A stretch of DNA of 64,000 bases from Streptococcus sp. Marseille-Q6470 (GCF_946902905.1 NZ_OX336385.1:1112501-1176500); one strand, 5' to 3'; shown: positions 7,571 to 17,294, numbered from the stretch's first letter. Notes: generated by a model not told the origin, from the sequence alone. Translations and numbers: made by a program.

Positions 7571-9547
7571 TTACTTCAAGTTGTTTACAATTTCAACTAA
7601 GTTTTCAACTGTAAATCCATATTCTGCTAAAACTTTTGAAGCTGGAGCAGACGCACCAAAGGTATCAATACCGAGAACCGCTCCATCAAGACCGACGTAT
7701 TTATACCAGTTTTGAGTTGCTCCCATTTCGACAGCTACACGGCGACGAACTGCATTTGGTAAGATTTCTTCTTTGTATGCTGCGTCTTGTGCATCAAATA
7801 CATCTGTAGATGGCATGCTGACTACGCGAATTTTTCCACCTTGGCTTGCCAATTCCTTAGCAGCTGCTACTGCTAAGTTCACTTCTGAACCTGTTGCAAT
7901 CAAGATAGTGTCAAAGTCTGCTGCATTTTCATATACAACGTAAGCACCTTTCGCAACCTTCTCAAAGTCTGTTCCTTCCTCAACAGTCAAGTTTTGACGA
8001 GTCAAGACAAGGGCAGTTGGTGTTTTCTCACTCTTCACTGCAAGATACCAAGCGGCTTGAGTTTCACGCGCATCTGCCGGGCGGAAAACATTGAGGTTTG
8101 GAATTGCACGAAGTCCTGCCAAGTGTTCAATCGGCTCATGAGTTGGTCCATCTTCACCAACAGCGATTGAATCGTGGGTAAAGACATAGGTTACAGGAAG
8201 ACCTTGCAAGGCTGACAAACGAACTGCCGCTTTAAGGTAGTCTGAGAATACGAAGAAGGTTCCACCATAAACTCGAAGTCCACCGTGAAGAGCCATTCCG
8301 TTCAAAACTGTACCCATTGCAAATTCACGAACACCAAATTGGATATTACGGTTCAAGCGATTTGCATCGTCCTGTAGTCCGTCAGTTTTGATGTAAGTCA
8401 TATTTGAATGTGCAAGGTCAGCTGATCCACCAAGGAAGGTTGGCAATTTAGCAGCCACTACATTCAAGGCATCCTGACTTGAGTTACGAGTTGCTTGAGA
8501 GAAGCCATTTTCTAAAGCTGGGAAGTCTTCTGGAGTCAATTCAACTGGATCGCGTCCGTCAATAATTGCTTCCACTTCTGCTGCGAGTTCTGGGTGAGCT
8601 TCTTTATAATCTGCAACTAGTTTTGTCCATGCTTCATATGCTGATGCACCTCGGTCCGCAACATTTTCTTTGAAATCAGCATAAACTTCCGCTGGAATTT
8701 CAAACGGTTCGTAGTCCCAACCAAGGGCTTGACGAGTTGCAGCAGTTTCGTCTGCACCAAGAGGAGCACCGTGTACGGCATTAGTTCCTTGTTTATTTGG
8801 CGAACCATAACCAATAACAGTTTTTACTTCAATCAAAGATGGTTTGCCAGAAGCCTTAGCTTCTTCAATGGCTGCTTGAATAGCTTCTAAGTCTGTCCCA
8901 TCTTCAACCAAGGCTGTATGCCAACCATAGGCATTGTAACGATCGCGAACACTCTCTGTGAATGAATCCTTTGTCTCACCATCCAAGTTGATATCGTTTG
9001 AATCATAAAGAACAACCAACTTGTCAAGTTTTTGCAAGCCTGCATAAGAAGCAGCTTCGCTTGAGACACCTTCCATCAAGTCGCCATCTCCACAGATAAC
9101 ATATGTGTAGTGATCAAAGATATTATATCCTTCACGGTTATACTTAGCTGCAAGGAAACGTTCTGCTTGTGCAAAACCTGTCGCAGTTGCGATCCCTTGT
9201 CCTAGAGGTCCTGTTGTTGCATCAACCCCTGCAGTATGCCCAAATTCTGGGTGACCTGGTGTTTTAGAGCCCCATTGACGGAAGTTCTTTACCTCATCCA
9301 TGCTCACATCTTCAAAACCAGAAAGGTGAAGAAGGGCATAAAGGAGCATTGAACCATGACCTGCTGAAAGAATAAAACGGTCGCGGTTGATCCAGTTTGG
9401 TTGAGCTGGATTGATACGAAGTTCTTTAGTGAATAGGCTGTATGCCATCGGAGCAGCACCCATCACCACCCCTGGGTGACCTGAGTTTGCTTTGTTGATA
9501 GCGTCAATACCTAGAAAACGAATCGCATTAACAGATAAATTTGACAT
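7571..9547 (-). CDS. tkt: Transketolase
   Basis: Transketolase moves two-carbon units between sugar phosphates in the pentose phosphate pathway, using thiamine diphosphate and a divalent metal. The 658-residue protein has the normal length. It shows the substrate-loop histidine in [13 protein letters not shown] (about residues 21-33), the thiamine-diphosphate motif GDGDLMEG with a downstream DSNDINLDG (about 153-185), the pyrimidine-domain [21 protein letters not shown] motif and a C-terminal regulatory-like domain. An AAGGAAATTCT site precedes the ATG. It has its own promoter and terminator. The GDGPTHEP form is typical of transketolase and rules out phosphoketolase or DXS. Confidence 0.97.
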   Translation of the reverse strand: MSNLSVNAIRFLGIDAINKANSGHPGVVMGAAPMAYSLFTKELRINPAQPNWINRDRFILSAGHGSMLLYALLHLSGFEDVSMDEVKNFRQWGSKTPGHPEFGHTAGVDATTGPLGQGIATATGFAQAERFLAAKYNREGYNIFDHYTYVICGDGDLMEGVSSEAASYAGLQKLDKLVVLYDSNDINLDGETKDSFTESVRDRYNAYGWHTALVEDGTDLEAIQAAIEEAKASGKPSLIEVKTVIGYGSPNKQGTNAVHGAPLGADETAATRQALGWDYEPFEIPAEVYADFKENVADRGASAYEAWTKLVADYKEAHPELAAEVEAIIDGRDPVELTPEDFPALENGFSQATRNSSQDALNVVAAKLPTFLGGSADLAHSNMTYIKTDGLQDDANRLNRNIQFGVREFAMGTVLNGMALHGGLRVYGGTFFVFSDYLKAAVRLSALQGLPVTYVFTHDSIAVGEDGPTHEPIEHLAGLRAIPNLNVFRPADARETQAAWYLAVKSEKTPTALVLTRQNLTVEEGTDFEKVAKGAYVVYENAADFDTILIATGSEVNLAVAAAKELASQGGKIRVVSMPSTDVFDAQDAAYKEEILPNAVRRRVAVEMGATQNWYKYVGLDGAVLGIDTFGASAPASKVLAEYGFTVENLVEIVNNLK

Positions 9548-9599
9548 AGAATTTCCTTTCTCTTTGAGGTGATAAGTATACCACGTATCCTATTTTACT

Positions 9600-9628
9600 A
9601 TTATATGAAAAAATACCTAGAATAGCAA
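9600..9628 (-). promoter_or_regulatory. tkt promoter
   Basis: On the minus strand TTGCTA (9623-9628) and TATAAT (9600-9605) are spaced by 17 bases. A second -10-like TATACT lies at 9575-9580. The leader is about 45 bases. Confidence 0.65.
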
Positions 9629-9665
9629 TAAAACAATTTACTATAAAATGACTCAGCCGATTATA

Positions 9666-10286
9666 CTAATTCCTAGTCGCTTGATAGTAAGGTAATAATT
9701 TTTCAAAACCTCTATCAAGTCCATCTAGAACTTTATCTAGGGTATCTTCATCGGTTATTGGAATATCAACTTTTACTAAAACCTTACGAATCTCCTGATT
9801 GGATAATTCTTGTCTTAAAAGTTGCCTGTTCTCTTCAGTAGCTTGTACTTTATAGCTTTCATCGTTTTTCTGAACCCAATAATAGATTCCATCAACCACT
9901 GGGATATCCAAGATTTTAGCCTGTTTTGACAAGGTAGCCTCATCTTTCTTTCTCTCTACAAAACTGACTTCTATAGAAATTCCCCAATCATTCGGGTTTC
10001 CATACAAACGAAGAGCCATCATGGGCTCTGTTACATGTCCCTCTCTCTGTAAATAAACCCAGAAATGGGGGCGTAGTCTCTGCGCTTGATTCATCCATTG
10101 ACTGGTTGGGTGTAAATTCCAACCGGTGTGCCTAGCTTGAAAACATTCAGCTAGGTGAGTAAATGACTTTCGTGCCTCCTGCCCTTTTTGACGCAAGTCT
10201 AGCATTTTATCCTTTTCAGCTCCTGCTTTGTCAGGATTCCGGTACTGTTCTCCTTGATAAGCAAGATAGTCCTTGATTTCTTTCAT
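9666..10286 (-). CDS. Conserved protein, possibly HI_0552 family
   Basis: I do not recognise a function. The 206-residue protein is soluble, with no signal peptide or membrane segment. It is rich in Lys, Glu and Gln and has aromatic-rich patches (TGWNLHPTSQWMNQAQRLRPHFWVYLQ, in two pieces around residues 54-80). A central part, MMALRLYGNPNDWGISIEVSFVERKK, looks like an exposed beta-sheet. It resembles the streptococcal proteins annotated as the HI_0552 family, from memory only. It starts MKEIKDYLAYQG; AAGAAGG lies before the ATG. It sits between tkt and jag, where pneumococci carry the ascorbate-PTS genes, and shows no obvious terminator before the tkt promoter. Confidence 0.7.
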   Translation of the reverse strand: MKEIKDYLAYQGEQYRNPDKAGAEKDKMLDLRQKGQEARKSFTHLAECFQARHTGWNLHPTSQWMNQAQRLRPHFWVYLQREGHVTEPMMALRLYGNPNDWGISIEVSFVERKKDEATLSKQAKILDIPVVDGIYYWVQKNDESYKVQATEENRQLLRQELSNQEIRKVLVKVDIPITDEDTLDKVLDGLDRGFEKLLPYYQATRN

Positions 10287-10304
10287 TTGATTCCTTCTTT
10301 AGTT

Positions 10305-10335
10305 AGAAAAAAATCAGGTTTTCCCTGATTTTTCA
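10305..10335 (-). terminator. Rho-independent terminator of the rnpA-yidC-jag operon
   Basis: On the minus strand AAATCAGG / CCTGATTT form an 8-bp stem with a 5-base loop, followed by TTTTTTCTAAC. It begins a few bases after the jag stop. Confidence 0.85.
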
Positions 10336-10338
10336 TTT

Positions 10339-11295
10339 TTATTCTGTGTCAACTACAACGTAACGATTTGGTTCGTCACCTTCAGAGTAACTGGTTACAC
10401 CTTCCATTCGTGAGATGATGCGATGGATAATTTTACGCTCGCTGCTTGACATTGGATCTGTCATCTGACTACGGCCTTCTTCCAAAACACGTGTCGCTAA
10501 TTTTTGAGCATAACTCTGTAACACTTCTGCACGATGTTCTACATAATCATTAACGTTGATAGTAATGTAGAAGGTTTTTGAATAACGATTGTAGAGGTAA
10601 TTTTGTGCTAAAAGTTGAAGAGATTTCAAAACCTTACCATGGTAACCAATAATACGGCCTGGCTCATTCGTATCAATTTGCATGTTGATAGAGCGACGGT
10701 TAGAGGTGCTAGAAATAGTTCCCTCAACATCCATATCATCGATAATCGCTTGAACATAATTGGTTACTTCTTCAACAACCTTTTCAGTGTCGTATGTTGG
10801 CTCGACTTTCAAACCAAGATTTTCTAAATCGCTACTTTGCTCTTCGTCAGCATTTTCTTGAGTTGTCTCAGGTTGCAATTCTTTTAAAACTTCAATATGG
10901 CCTGTTTCTTCTAAAATCGTGCTGGCTTCTTTATCATTCTTAAGAATTTCAGCCTTGACTTCTTCAGAAATTTCTTGGCCTTCTTCTTCAATTTTCTTGA
11001 TAGCAGCAACTACATGTCCCAAATCAACTGTTGCTTCGCTGACTGTTTTAACTGGATCATTTTGATCATTAATTTCTTTTGGAACGCCTTTGATTGCTTG
11101 CTGATTTGCTTTTACAACCGTTGTTTCACTGATTGCTTCGATATCAACTTGAGCTGGTTTTTTTCCAAAAAGTCCAAAAAATCCTTTTTTCTCTCTCGAA
11201 ACAACTTTGATATGAGCTTTCATTCTCGGAATATTTAATTCATTCAATCCATTTTGGATTGCTTCTTCAACTGTTGAACCTGTAAATAACACCAT
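10339..11295 (-). CDS. jag: RNA-binding protein KhpB/Jag/EloR
   Basis: This protein binds RNA with KhpA and controls cell elongation and peptidoglycan synthesis in pneumococci (family knowledge). The 318-residue protein has the Jag_N domain at the N-terminus (MVLFTGSTVEEAIQNGL and KKGFFGLFGKKPA, residues 1-50). A long acidic linker (about 55-165) carries candidate phospho-threonines. A KH domain follows with GRIIGYHGKVLKSL (about 213-230). The C-terminal R3H domain has the R-X3-H pattern in SSERKIIHRIIS. It lies 14 bases after yidC, in the conserved rnpA-yidC-jag order, which suggests coupling to membrane protein insertion. The fold assignment is secure. Confidence 0.95.
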   Translation of the reverse strand: MVLFTGSTVEEAIQNGLNELNIPRMKAHIKVVSREKKGFFGLFGKKPAQVDIEAISETTVVKANQQAIKGVPKEINDQNDPVKTVSEATVDLGHVVAAIKKIEEEGQEISEEVKAEILKNDKEASTILEETGHIEVLKELQPETTQENADEEQSSDLENLGLKVEPTYDTEKVVEEVTNYVQAIIDDMDVEGTISSTSNRRSINMQIDTNEPGRIIGYHGKVLKSLQLLAQNYLYNRYSKTFYITINVNDYVEHRAEVLQSYAQKLATRVLEEGRSQMTDPMSSSERKIIHRIISRMEGVTSYSEGDEPNRYVVVDTE

Positions 11296-11309
11296 TATCA
11301 GATTTCTCC

Positions 11310-12125
11310 TTACTTTTTCTTTTTCTGTGCTTTCTTTAGAGCTTTTCTTTTCTTAACTTCTAAATCCTTCTTAGCTTGTACATCTGCTTCACGCTCTGCA
11401 ATAATTTTGAAGGGATTGTTCAAAAGGTAAGTTTGCAATACTTGATAAGCATTTGAAACCGCCCAGTAAAGAGCGACACCACTTGGAGCAGATATTGCAA
11501 AAAAGAAGATTATAACAGGCATCCCATACATCATACCTGTCATTGCACCATTTTTCTCAGGTAAGGCTTTATTTGAAAGCCAGCTACTGAGGAAGGTGAA
11601 TAGGGCAGCTAAAACAGGTAGTACGAAAGTGGTATCAGCTCCACCTAGATTGAACCATAAAAAGTGGCCTGTCTTCAAAAAATCTACGTTTGATAAAGCT
11701 TGGAAAAGAGCCAATAGAATTGGCATTTGAATTAAAAGCGGCCAGAAGGATGCGGATTGCTTAATGCCTAATTCTTTAAATAATTTACGTGTTTCCTGAT
11801 CTAGCTTAGTACGACTTTCCATGTCGCGACCTGGATAACGTTCGCGCAATTCTTTGATAAGAGGTTGCGCCTCTTGCATTTTTCTGGAAGCCACCATTTG
11901 TGTTTGAAAGACTGGTAACAGTATTGTTCTAATCAAAACCGTGAAAAGAATAATCCCTAAACCAATGCTGACATCAAATGACAAAAATCGAATGGTTTCA
12001 GCAAAAAAATAAACAAGTTTACTCCAAAAGTCTGCCGAATCAGCAGACACTTCACTAGTTGCACAAGCAGTCATTACCAACAAGGACAAACCTAACAAAC
12101 TAGTCAATTGTAATTTCTTCTTCAC
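11310..12125 (-). CDS. yidC: Membrane protein insertase YidC (lipoprotein form)
   Basis: YidC/Oxa1 proteins insert proteins into the cytoplasmic membrane, alone or with Sec. The 271-residue protein has a lipoprotein signal, LLVMTAC, with the lipidated cysteine at residue 21. About five membrane segments follow. The first catalytic one carries the conserved positive charge in [16 protein letters not shown] cytoplasmic coiled region follows ([20 protein letters not shown]). The C-terminus is strongly basic and ends in KKAQKKKK, which is typical for ribosome contact. Gram-positive genomes usually hold two copies; the position next to rnpA suggests the YidC1-like copy. The first 26 bases overlap the end of rnpA, so translation is probably coupled. 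Confidence 0.95.
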   Translation of the reverse strand: MKKKLQLTSLLGLSLLVMTACATSEVSADSADFWSKLVYFFAETIRFLSFDVSIGLGIILFTVLIRTILLPVFQTQMVASRKMQEAQPLIKELRERYPGRDMESRTKLDQETRKLFKELGIKQSASFWPLLIQMPILLALFQALSNVDFLKTGHFLWFNLGGADTTFVLPVLAALFTFLSSWLSNKALPEKNGAMTGMMYGMPVIIFFFAISAPSGVALYWAVSNAYQVLQTYLLNNPFKIIAEREADVQAKKDLEVKKRKALKKAQKKKK

Positions 12126-12471
12126 TCTTATTTCCTTCCTGGTAAATCTTTGCTAATCTCAAAACATGAAGTAAGTTTTTTTCAATTTCTGCATATTCTA
12201 ATAGTTCAACGCCTTTTCGAGCAATCACAACAAAATCGACATTATCAACAATTTGATTACTATTTCGAATGAGAACATGCCGGATTCTTCTCTTGATTTG
12301 GTTTCTTGTCACAGCATTTCCTAATTTTTTACTGACTGATAAACCTACTCGAAAATGTGTTTCATTGTTTTCTAATCGATAAATAACAAATTTTCGATTA
12401 GCTACACTTGCTCCCTTTTTAAATATGGCGTCGAAATCTTTCTCTTTTTTTACACGAAAGCTTTTTCTCAA
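12100..12471 (-). CDS. rnpA: Ribonuclease P protein component
   Basis: RnpA assists the catalytic RNA in removing tRNA 5' leaders. The family motif NQIKRRIRH (RNR-like basic helix) is clear near residues 62-75. The start is a TTG at 12471 ([13 protein letters not shown], read as Met). It gives 123 residues, a usual streptococcal length, and has GGAG 8 bases upstream. The longer ATG frame to 12534 is rejected because the TATAAT promoter box lies inside it (12503-12508). The gene heads the rnpA-yidC-jag operon and overlaps yidC by 26 bases. In many bacteria rpmH lies just upstream; here it does not. The weak start codon may keep the level of RnpA low. Confidence 0.93.
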   Translation of the reverse strand: MRKSFRVKKEKDFDAIFKKGASVANRKFVIYRLENNETHFRVGLSVSKKLGNAVTRNQIKRRIRHVLIRNSNQIVDNVDFVVIARKGVELLEYAEIEKNLLHVLRLAKIYQEGNKSEEEITID

Positions 12472-12502
12472 AAATTCTACTCCATCTAATAAAACTACTA
12501 CT

Positions 12503-12530
12503 ATTATACCATAATTTTTCAAAAAGCCAA
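12503..12530 (-). promoter_or_regulatory. rnpA operon promoter (extended -10)
   Basis: On the minus strand the sequence TATGGTATAAT gives an extended -10 (TGnTATAAT; hexamer 12503-12508). A weak -35 TTGGCT lies 16 bases upstream (12525-12530). The transcript would begin about 25 bases before the TTG start. Confidence 0.75.
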
Positions 12531-12780
12531 TCATGGCAAGGTTTTAGGCTGGTTTGACTTCGAAAAAACTAGCCATTCTTAAAAAATTTGACCAGAATCA
12601 ATGAAATTTTACTAGTTTTTTAAAGAATACAAAACAAAAGCCACTCTTACGAGCGACTTTTGTAGGAGATTATTATGAAAAAGTTTAGGATTTCTATTAA
12701 ATAAAGTTAGGAGGTCTTTATTTAATGATTAGAGTATACACACCTATCCTTAAATAGAACTTAAATCATTTTATTTTTTA
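12531..12780. other. Spacer between the rnpA operon and the UPF0210 gene
   Basis: It holds the terminator of the UPF0210 operon and the upstream side of the rnpA promoter. On the plus strand there are two very short frames with ribosome-binding-like sites: 12675-12704 (MKKFRISIK, after GGAG) and 12725-12757 (MIRVYTPILK, after AGGAGG). No promoter or downstream partner on that strand is visible, so they are probably chance or remnants. As I recall the pneumococcal map, the genes on the two sides are not neighbours there, so this spacer would mark a rearrangement junction. Confidence 0.4.
12630..12662 (-). terminator. Terminator of the ACT/UPF0210 operon
   Basis: A 12-bp stem with two mismatches (12635-12646 against 12651-12662, 4-base loop) is followed on the minus strand by TTTTGTATTC. 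It lies about 120 bases after the UPF0210 stop. Confidence 0.6.
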
Positions 12781-14118
12781 TTAATTTTTAAAACTATGAA
12801 TTGGAGCTGGAATCTGTCCTCCACGAGCAATGAAATCAGCCGAAGAAGCTCCATTGACTTTCATAACTGGGGCAGTTCCTAGCAAGCCACCAAACTCAAT
12901 CATATCGCCTTCTTTACCCTTTGGAATGATACGGACAGCTGTGGTTTTCATATTAATAACACCAATTGCTGCCTCATCCGCAATCATAGCTGCAATGGTT
13001 TCGGCAGGTGTATCTTCAGGGATAGCAATCATATCCAACCCAACTGAACAGATAGCCGTCATGGCTTCTAGCTTTTCAAGATTTAGGGAACCATTTTGCA
13101 CTGCTGCTATCATACCCTCATCTTCTGAAACTGGGATGAAAGCACCTGACAGACCACCGACTTGGTTGCAAGCCATTACTCCTCCTTTTTTTACTTGGTC
13201 ATTTAAAAGAGCTAAAGCGGCAGTCGTCCCATGAGTCCCAACTGTTTCCAATCCCATTTCTTCCAGAACCCGAGCTACAGAATCCCCCACTGCAGGAGTA
13301 GGTGCTAAACTCAAATCAACAATCCCAAAATCAACACCTAGTCTTTCACTAGCCATCTGGCCAACTAATTGACCAATCCGAGTAATCTTGAAGGCTGTCT
13401 TTTTAACAGTTTCAGCAACTACATCAAAGCTTTGGCCTCGAACTTTTTCTAAAGCACGTTTGACAACCCCAGGCCCTGAAACGCCTACATTGATAATAAC
13501 ATCAGCTTCACCAACACCATGAAAGGCTCCGGCCATAAAAGGATTGTCCTCAACTGCATTGGCAAAAACGACAAGTTTTGCAGCCCCCATATCTGAAAGC
13601 TCAGCTGTCTCCTTGATAATTCGACCCATATCAGCTACAGCAGTCATGTTGATTCCTGACTTTGTTGAACCAATATTTACTGAAGAGCAAACTTTATCAG
13701 TTTCAGCTAAAGCACGTGGAATCGAGTTGATGAGTATTTCATCTCCTTTTTGGTAGCCTTTTTGAACTAAAGCAGAAAAGCCACCAATAAAATCAACACC
13801 AATTTCTTTTGCTGCTCTATCTAAAGCTTTGGCTAACGGTACATAATCCCTTGCATCTGTAGCAGCACCAATTAGAGAAATCGGTGTTACTGATACACGT
13901 TTATTGACAATAGGTATACCTAACTCAGCGGCGATTTCATCACCGACAGCCACTAAATTCGCCGCCTTAGTCGTAACTTTTTCATATATTTTATCTGCAG
14001 CTCTATCAATATCCGGATCAATACAATCAAGAAGAGAAATTCCCATGGTAATGGTACGAATATCAAAATTCTGCTCTTCAATCATTGCAATAGTTTCGGT
14101 AACTTGTCTAATATCCAT
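12781..14118 (-). CDS. UPF0210 / DUF711 family protein
   Basis: A widely conserved protein of unknown function, 445 residues, which is the usual family length. It is cytoplasmic, without membrane segments. Conserved blocks include [60 protein letters not shown] and [13 protein letters not shown]. The family shares a glycyl-radical-enzyme-like barrel fold (family knowledge), but no radical glycine motif is seen. The ATG at 14118 is chosen: AGGAGG lies 5 bases upstream, whereas the frame extends only to a GTG at 14124. It follows the ACT-domain gene by 9 bases, and the pair is conserved in Firmicutes after rplQ. A regulatory relation between the ACT protein and this enzyme-like protein is likely but unproven. 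Confidence 0.9.
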   Translation of the reverse strand: MDIRQVTETIAMIEEQNFDIRTITMGISLLDCIDPDIDRAADKIYEKVTTKAANLVAVGDEIAAELGIPIVNKRVSVTPISLIGAATDARDYVPLAKALDRAAKEIGVDFIGGFSALVQKGYQKGDEILINSIPRALAETDKVCSSVNIGSTKSGINMTAVADMGRIIKETAELSDMGAAKLVVFANAVEDNPFMAGAFHGVGEADVIINVGVSGPGVVKRALEKVRGQSFDVVAETVKKTAFKITRIGQLVGQMASERLGVDFGIVDLSLAPTPAVGDSVARVLEEMGLETVGTHGTTAALALLNDQVKKGGVMACNQVGGLSGAFIPVSEDEGMIAAVQNGSLNLEKLEAMTAICSVGLDMIAIPEDTPAETIAAMIADEAAIGVINMKTTAVRIIPKGKEGDMIEFGGLLGTAPVMKVNGASSADFIARGGQIPAPIHSFKN

Positions 14119-14127
14119 AAGCACCTC

Positions 14128-14394
14128 CTAGATATTATACATAGCATCGAAAATAGCCGCGCTCTGAATATTGATTTTGACATTCAAGGTCTGGCCAAAG
14201 GCTTCAAACTCATTTCTTAGTTGAGTAAAATCATGTTTTTCATCACTGGATACTACAGCCATCATGGTGAAGAATTCATCCAATACAGTTTGTGAAATAT
14301 CATCAATATTTAATCCTAGTTCAGCAATCTTAGTCGCAACACCTGCAACAATACCACCCTTATCTTTTCCAACAACAGTTATAATAGCTTTCAT
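14128..14394 (-). CDS. ACT-domain protein, UPF0237 family
   Basis: This 88-residue protein is a single ACT domain (MKAIITVVGKDKGGIVAGVATKIAELGLNID, residues 1-31, split here as the beta-alpha start and ligand-binding glycine loop). ACT domains bind amino acids or other small ligands and control enzymes. It corresponds to the stand-alone UPF0237 family, usually next to a UPF0210 gene as here. AGGACCAAT lies before the ATG. It is separated from rplQ by a strong terminator, so it likely has its own promoter in 14400-14480, which I could not define. The ligand is unknown. Confidence 0.9.
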   Translation of the reverse strand: MKAIITVVGKDKGGIVAGVATKIAELGLNIDDISQTVLDEFFTMMAVVSSDEKHDFTQLRNEFEAFGQTLNVKINIQSAAIFDAMYNI

Positions 14395-14483
14395 ATTGGT
14401 CCTCCATCTTTGAAATCATAGAAAATAACCATATCTATATTTTTCTTTTTTCTCAGTATAGCACATTTACTTCAAAAAAACTA

Positions 14484-14541
14484 AAAAACGCCTGCTTACG
14501 AAATTGTTCTTAAAAGAAAAACAATTTCGTAAACAAGCGTC
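14484..14541 (-). terminator. Strong terminator at the end of the ribosomal protein cluster
   Basis: A 21-bp stem with two mismatches (14488-14509 against 14520-14540; core TTACGAAATTGTT / AACAATTTCGTAA) is followed on the minus strand by TTTTTTAG. It lies about 115 bases after the rplQ stop and separates the ribosomal cluster from the ACT/UPF0210 pair. Confidence 0.8.
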
Positions 14542-14560
14542 TACCCTACCATCTTATGAT

Positions 14561-14640
14561 GAGTGTTCCCGCTAGGACAAAAGTCCTAGCGGTAGACCAG
14601 AGCTAGACTAAGAGCACAGGGCTCCATCATCATAACACTC
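14561..14640. repeat. 80-base hairpin element with 7-base terminal inverted repeats
   Basis: The ends are GAGTGTT (14561-14567) and AACACTC (14634-14640). Inside, CCGCTAGGAC / GTCCTAGCGG form a 10-bp stem with an AAAA loop (14570-14593). The minus-strand core GCTAGGACTTTTGTCC is identical to the core of the hairpin at 1887-1902. It may be a degenerate small mobile repeat or a processing signal in the 3' part of the rplQ transcript. Confidence 0.45.
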
Positions 14641-14656
14641 AACAAAATTGATGATT

Positions 14657-15043
14657 TTATACTAATTCGATGATCGCCATTGGCGCTGCATCACCACGAC
14701 GTGGTTCAGTTTTAAGGATACGAGTGTATCCACCGTTACGGTCTGCGTAACGAGGTGCGATTTCTGAGAACAATTTTTGAAGTGCTGTAGTAGAAGTGTA
14801 CTTGTCAGTTGCTTCATCATAGTTTTCAGATGCGATTTCATTACGTACGAAAGCAGCAGCTTGACGACGTGCATGCAAATCACCACGTTTACCTAGAGTA
14901 ATCATTTTTTCAACAGTTTTACGGATTTCTTTAGCACGAGCTTCAGTTGTCACGATTGATTCGTTGATCAAAAGGTCAGTTGTCAAATCGCGAAGCATTG
15001 CTTTACGTTGTGAGCTAGTGCGTCCTAGTTTACGGTAAGCCAT
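14657..15043 (-). CDS. rplQ: 50S ribosomal protein L17
   Basis: L17 is a large-subunit protein near the tunnel exit. The 128-residue sequence has the family start [20 protein letters not shown] and the end [23 protein letters not shown]. It is the last gene of the alpha-operon part of the cluster, 11 bases after rpoA. AAGGAGG precedes the ATG. A strong terminator follows about 115 bases downstream. Confidence 0.98.
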   Translation of the reverse strand: MAYRKLGRTSSQRKAMLRDLTTDLLINESIVTTEARAKEIRKTVEKMITLGKRGDLHARRQAAAFVRNEIASENYDEATDKYTSTTALQKLFSEIAPRYADRNGGYTRILKTEPRRGDAAPMAIIELV

Positions 15044-15054
15044 GTATTCCTCCT

Positions 15055-15990
15055 TTATTTATCTTTTAATCCAAGACCCAAATCAATGAGTTTGAGTTTC
15101 ACTTCTTCCAAACTCTTGCGTCCAAGATTTCTTACTTTCATCATCTCTGCTTCAGATTTTTCTGTCAAATCATGCACAGTATTGATACCAGCACGTTTCA
15201 AACAGTTATATGAGCGTACAGACAAGTCAAGTTCCTCAATCGTACGTTCCAAAATACGGTCGTCCGATTCAGTATCAGCTTCTTTCATCACTTCTGCAGA
15301 TTTAGCAACCTCTGTAAGATTTGTAAACAAATCAAGATGTTCTGTCAAAATACGTGCTGAAAGCCCTAAAGCATCTTCTGGAATAATAGTTCCATTTGTC
15401 AAGATTTCAAGGGTTAATTTGTCGAAACCATCATTGCTTCCTACACGAGCAGGTTCAACTTGATAGTTAACTTTTGTAACTGGTGTATAAATAGAATCTA
15501 CAGCAAGTGTTCCAACTGGGGCATTATCTTTTTTATTTTCATCTGCAGGTACATAACCACGACCAGTGTTTACAGTCATAGTTGCTTTAAATGAAGCACC
15601 TTCTCCGATTGTGAAAAGATAATGATCTGGATTTACGATTTCAATATCACTATCAGTTAAAATATCTCCGGCTGTCACTTCAGCAGGACCTTCAACATCA
15701 AGTTCTATAGTCTTTTCGTCTTTTACATATGATTTAACTGCAATACCTTTAATGTTCAGAATGATTTGCATCACGTCTTCGCGAACACCAGGAATTGTAT
15801 CAAATTCATGTAATACTCCATCGATATCGATAGATGTAACAGCTGCTCCTGGAAGAGAAGCAAGAAGTACACGACGAAGAGAGTTACCAAGTGTTGTACC
15901 GTATCCACGTTCTAGTGGTTCGATTACAAACTTGCCATAATCTTTATTTTCATCAATTTTTGTTATATTTGGTTTTTCAAACTCGATCAT
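15055..15990 (-). CDS. rpoA: RNA polymerase subunit alpha
   Basis: The alpha subunit starts assembly of the polymerase core and contacts activators and UP elements. The 311-residue protein has the alpha-NTD (about 1-230; [26 protein letters not shown]) and, after a linker, the alpha-CTD with the helix-hairpin-helix motif ([18 protein letters not shown] and [13 protein letters not shown], about 250-300). It lies between rpsK and rplQ, the normal order. Translation starts at the ATG at 15990, with AAGAGGGAGT upstream. The length is normal for streptococci. Confidence 0.98.
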   Translation of the reverse strand: MIEFEKPNITKIDENKDYGKFVIEPLERGYGTTLGNSLRRVLLASLPGAAVTSIDIDGVLHEFDTIPGVREDVMQIILNIKGIAVKSYVKDEKTIELDVEGPAEVTAGDILTDSDIEIVNPDHYLFTIGEGASFKATMTVNTGRGYVPADENKKDNAPVGTLAVDSIYTPVTKVNYQVEPARVGSNDGFDKLTLEILTNGTIIPEDALGLSARILTEHLDLFTNLTEVAKSAEVMKEADTESDDRILERTIEELDLSVRSYNCLKRAGINTVHDLTEKSEAEMMKVRNLGRKSLEEVKLKLIDLGLGLKDK

Positions 15991-16033
15991 TTAGTTACTC
16001 CCTCTTAAACGAAAAGCAGTGTAAAGGTAATGA

Positions 16034-16417
16034 TTATACACGGCGACGTTTTGGAGGACGAGCACCATTGTGTGGCACTGGAGTCACATCACGAATTGCT
16101 GTTACTTCAAGACCAGCGGCAGCAAGAGCACGAATAGCTGACTCACGACCAGAACCTGGACCTTTTACAGTAACTTCAACTGATTTAAGACCGTGTTCTT
16201 GTGCAGATTTAGCAGCAGCTTCTGAAGCCATTTGAGCAGCAAATGGTGTAGATTTACGAGAACCTTTAAAACCAAGAGCACCAGCTGATGACCAAGCGAT
16301 TGCATTACCATGCACATCAGTAATCATAACAATAGTGTTATTAAATGTAGCGTGAATATGAGCAATACCAGATTCGATATTCTTTTTCACACGACGTTTA
16401 CGTGTTGGTTTAGCCAA
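16034..16417 (-). CDS. rpsK: 30S ribosomal protein S11
   Basis: S11 forms part of the small-subunit platform at the mRNA exit region. The 127-residue protein starts [13 protein letters not shown] and has the family blocks [18 protein letters not shown] and [19 protein letters not shown]. It is 17 bases after rpsM, with TAGGAGGTAAAAG before the ATG. The basic C-terminus is complete. Confidence 0.98.
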
Positions 16418-16434
16418 GACTTTTACCTCCTATA

Positions 16435-16800
16435 TTATTTTTTCTTACCAGCAATCGCAACAGCTTTACCTTTACGAGTGCGAGCGTTGTTTTTAGTGTT
16501 TTGTCCACGGACAGGAAGTCCACGACGGTGACGGATACCACGGTATGAACCGATTTCCATCAAACGTTTGATGTTCAAGTTCACTTCACGACGAAGGTCA
16601 CCTTCAACTTTAATTGCATCCACTTCACGACGGATAGCATCTTCTTGATCTGATGTAAGGTCACGAACACGAATATCTTCTGAAACTCCAGCAGCTGCCA
16701 AAATCTTTTGAGATGTTGCAAGTCCGATACCATAGACATAAGTCAATGAGATAACTACGCGTTTGTCATTTGGAATATCAACTCCAGCAATACGAGCCAT
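16435..16800 (-). CDS. rpsM: 30S ribosomal protein S13
   Basis: S13 sits in the small-subunit head and contacts the large subunit and P-site tRNA. The 121-residue protein starts [19 protein letters not shown] and ends with the typical basic tail ([13 protein letters not shown] [21 protein letters not shown]). It follows rpmJ by 17 bases with an AAAGGAG site. Confidence 0.98.
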   Translation of the reverse strand: MARIAGVDIPNDKRVVISLTYVYGIGLATSQKILAAAGVSEDIRVRDLTSDQEDAIRREVDAIKVEGDLRREVNLNIKRLMEIGSYRGIRHRRGLPVRGQNTKNNARTRKGKAVAIAGKKK

Positions 16801-16817
16801 GTTTTCTCCTTTCTATC

Positions 16818-16934
16818 TTATCCTTGACGTTGTTTGTGTTTTGGATTTGCTGGGCAAATTACCATAACACGACCATTACGACGAATTACTTTACAGTATT
16901 CGCAAATTGGTTTGACCGATGGTCTTACTTTCAT
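16818..16934 (-). CDS. rpmJ: 50S ribosomal protein L36
   Basis: This 38-residue zinc-ribbon protein stabilises the large subunit. Its start is [19 protein letters not shown] and its end [12 protein letters not shown]; the C-X2-C and C-X4-H ligands are intact, so it is the zinc-binding (C+) form. It is too short for many gene finders. It lies between infA and rpsM, its normal place, and AGGGATAAGAA precedes the ATG. Confidence 0.97.
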
Positions 16935-16958
16935 TTCTTATCCCTCCAAGTTTTTCGA

Positions 16959-17177
16959 TTATTTAAAGCGGTAAGTGATACGTCCACGTGTCAAGTCATA
17001 TGGACTCATTTCAACAGTAACACGATCTCCCGCTAAAATACGAATATAGTTTTTACGAATTTTACCAGAAACTGTTGCTAAAATCTGATGTCCATTTTCA
17101 AGTTCAACCGTAAACATTGCATTCGGCATCGTATCGACTACTTTGCCTTCAACTTCAATCACATCGTCTTTTGACAC
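16959..17177 (-). CDS. infA: Translation initiation factor IF-1
   Basis: IF-1 binds the ribosomal A site during initiation. The 72-residue OB-fold protein has [19 protein letters not shown], the central [15 protein letters not shown] and the end [13 protein letters not shown]. The start is a GTG at 17177 (read as Met, then [10 protein letters not shown]), which gives exactly the family length; GGGAGG lies 9 bases upstream. The open frame goes on to 17231 but the extra 18 residues are not family sequence. It lies between adk and rpmJ. Confidence 0.95.
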   Translation of the reverse strand: MSKDDVIEVEGKVVDTMPNAMFTVELENGHQILATVSGKIRKNYIRILAGDRVTVEMSPYDLTRGRITYRFK

Positions 17178-17294
17178 GCAAAAGTACCTCCCTAAATTTC
17201 GATTTGATGCCTCTAGACACAGAGACAACAATTATAAGTCAGACTAACTCAGTATAACATTTGTCAAGACATTTTGCAAGTCTGAAAAACGCTT

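Noticed and set aside
12675-12757. Two 9-10 residue frames as peptide pheromone genes
   Set aside because: No promoter, receptor gene or conserved pheromone pattern is nearby; kept only as a low-weight observation.
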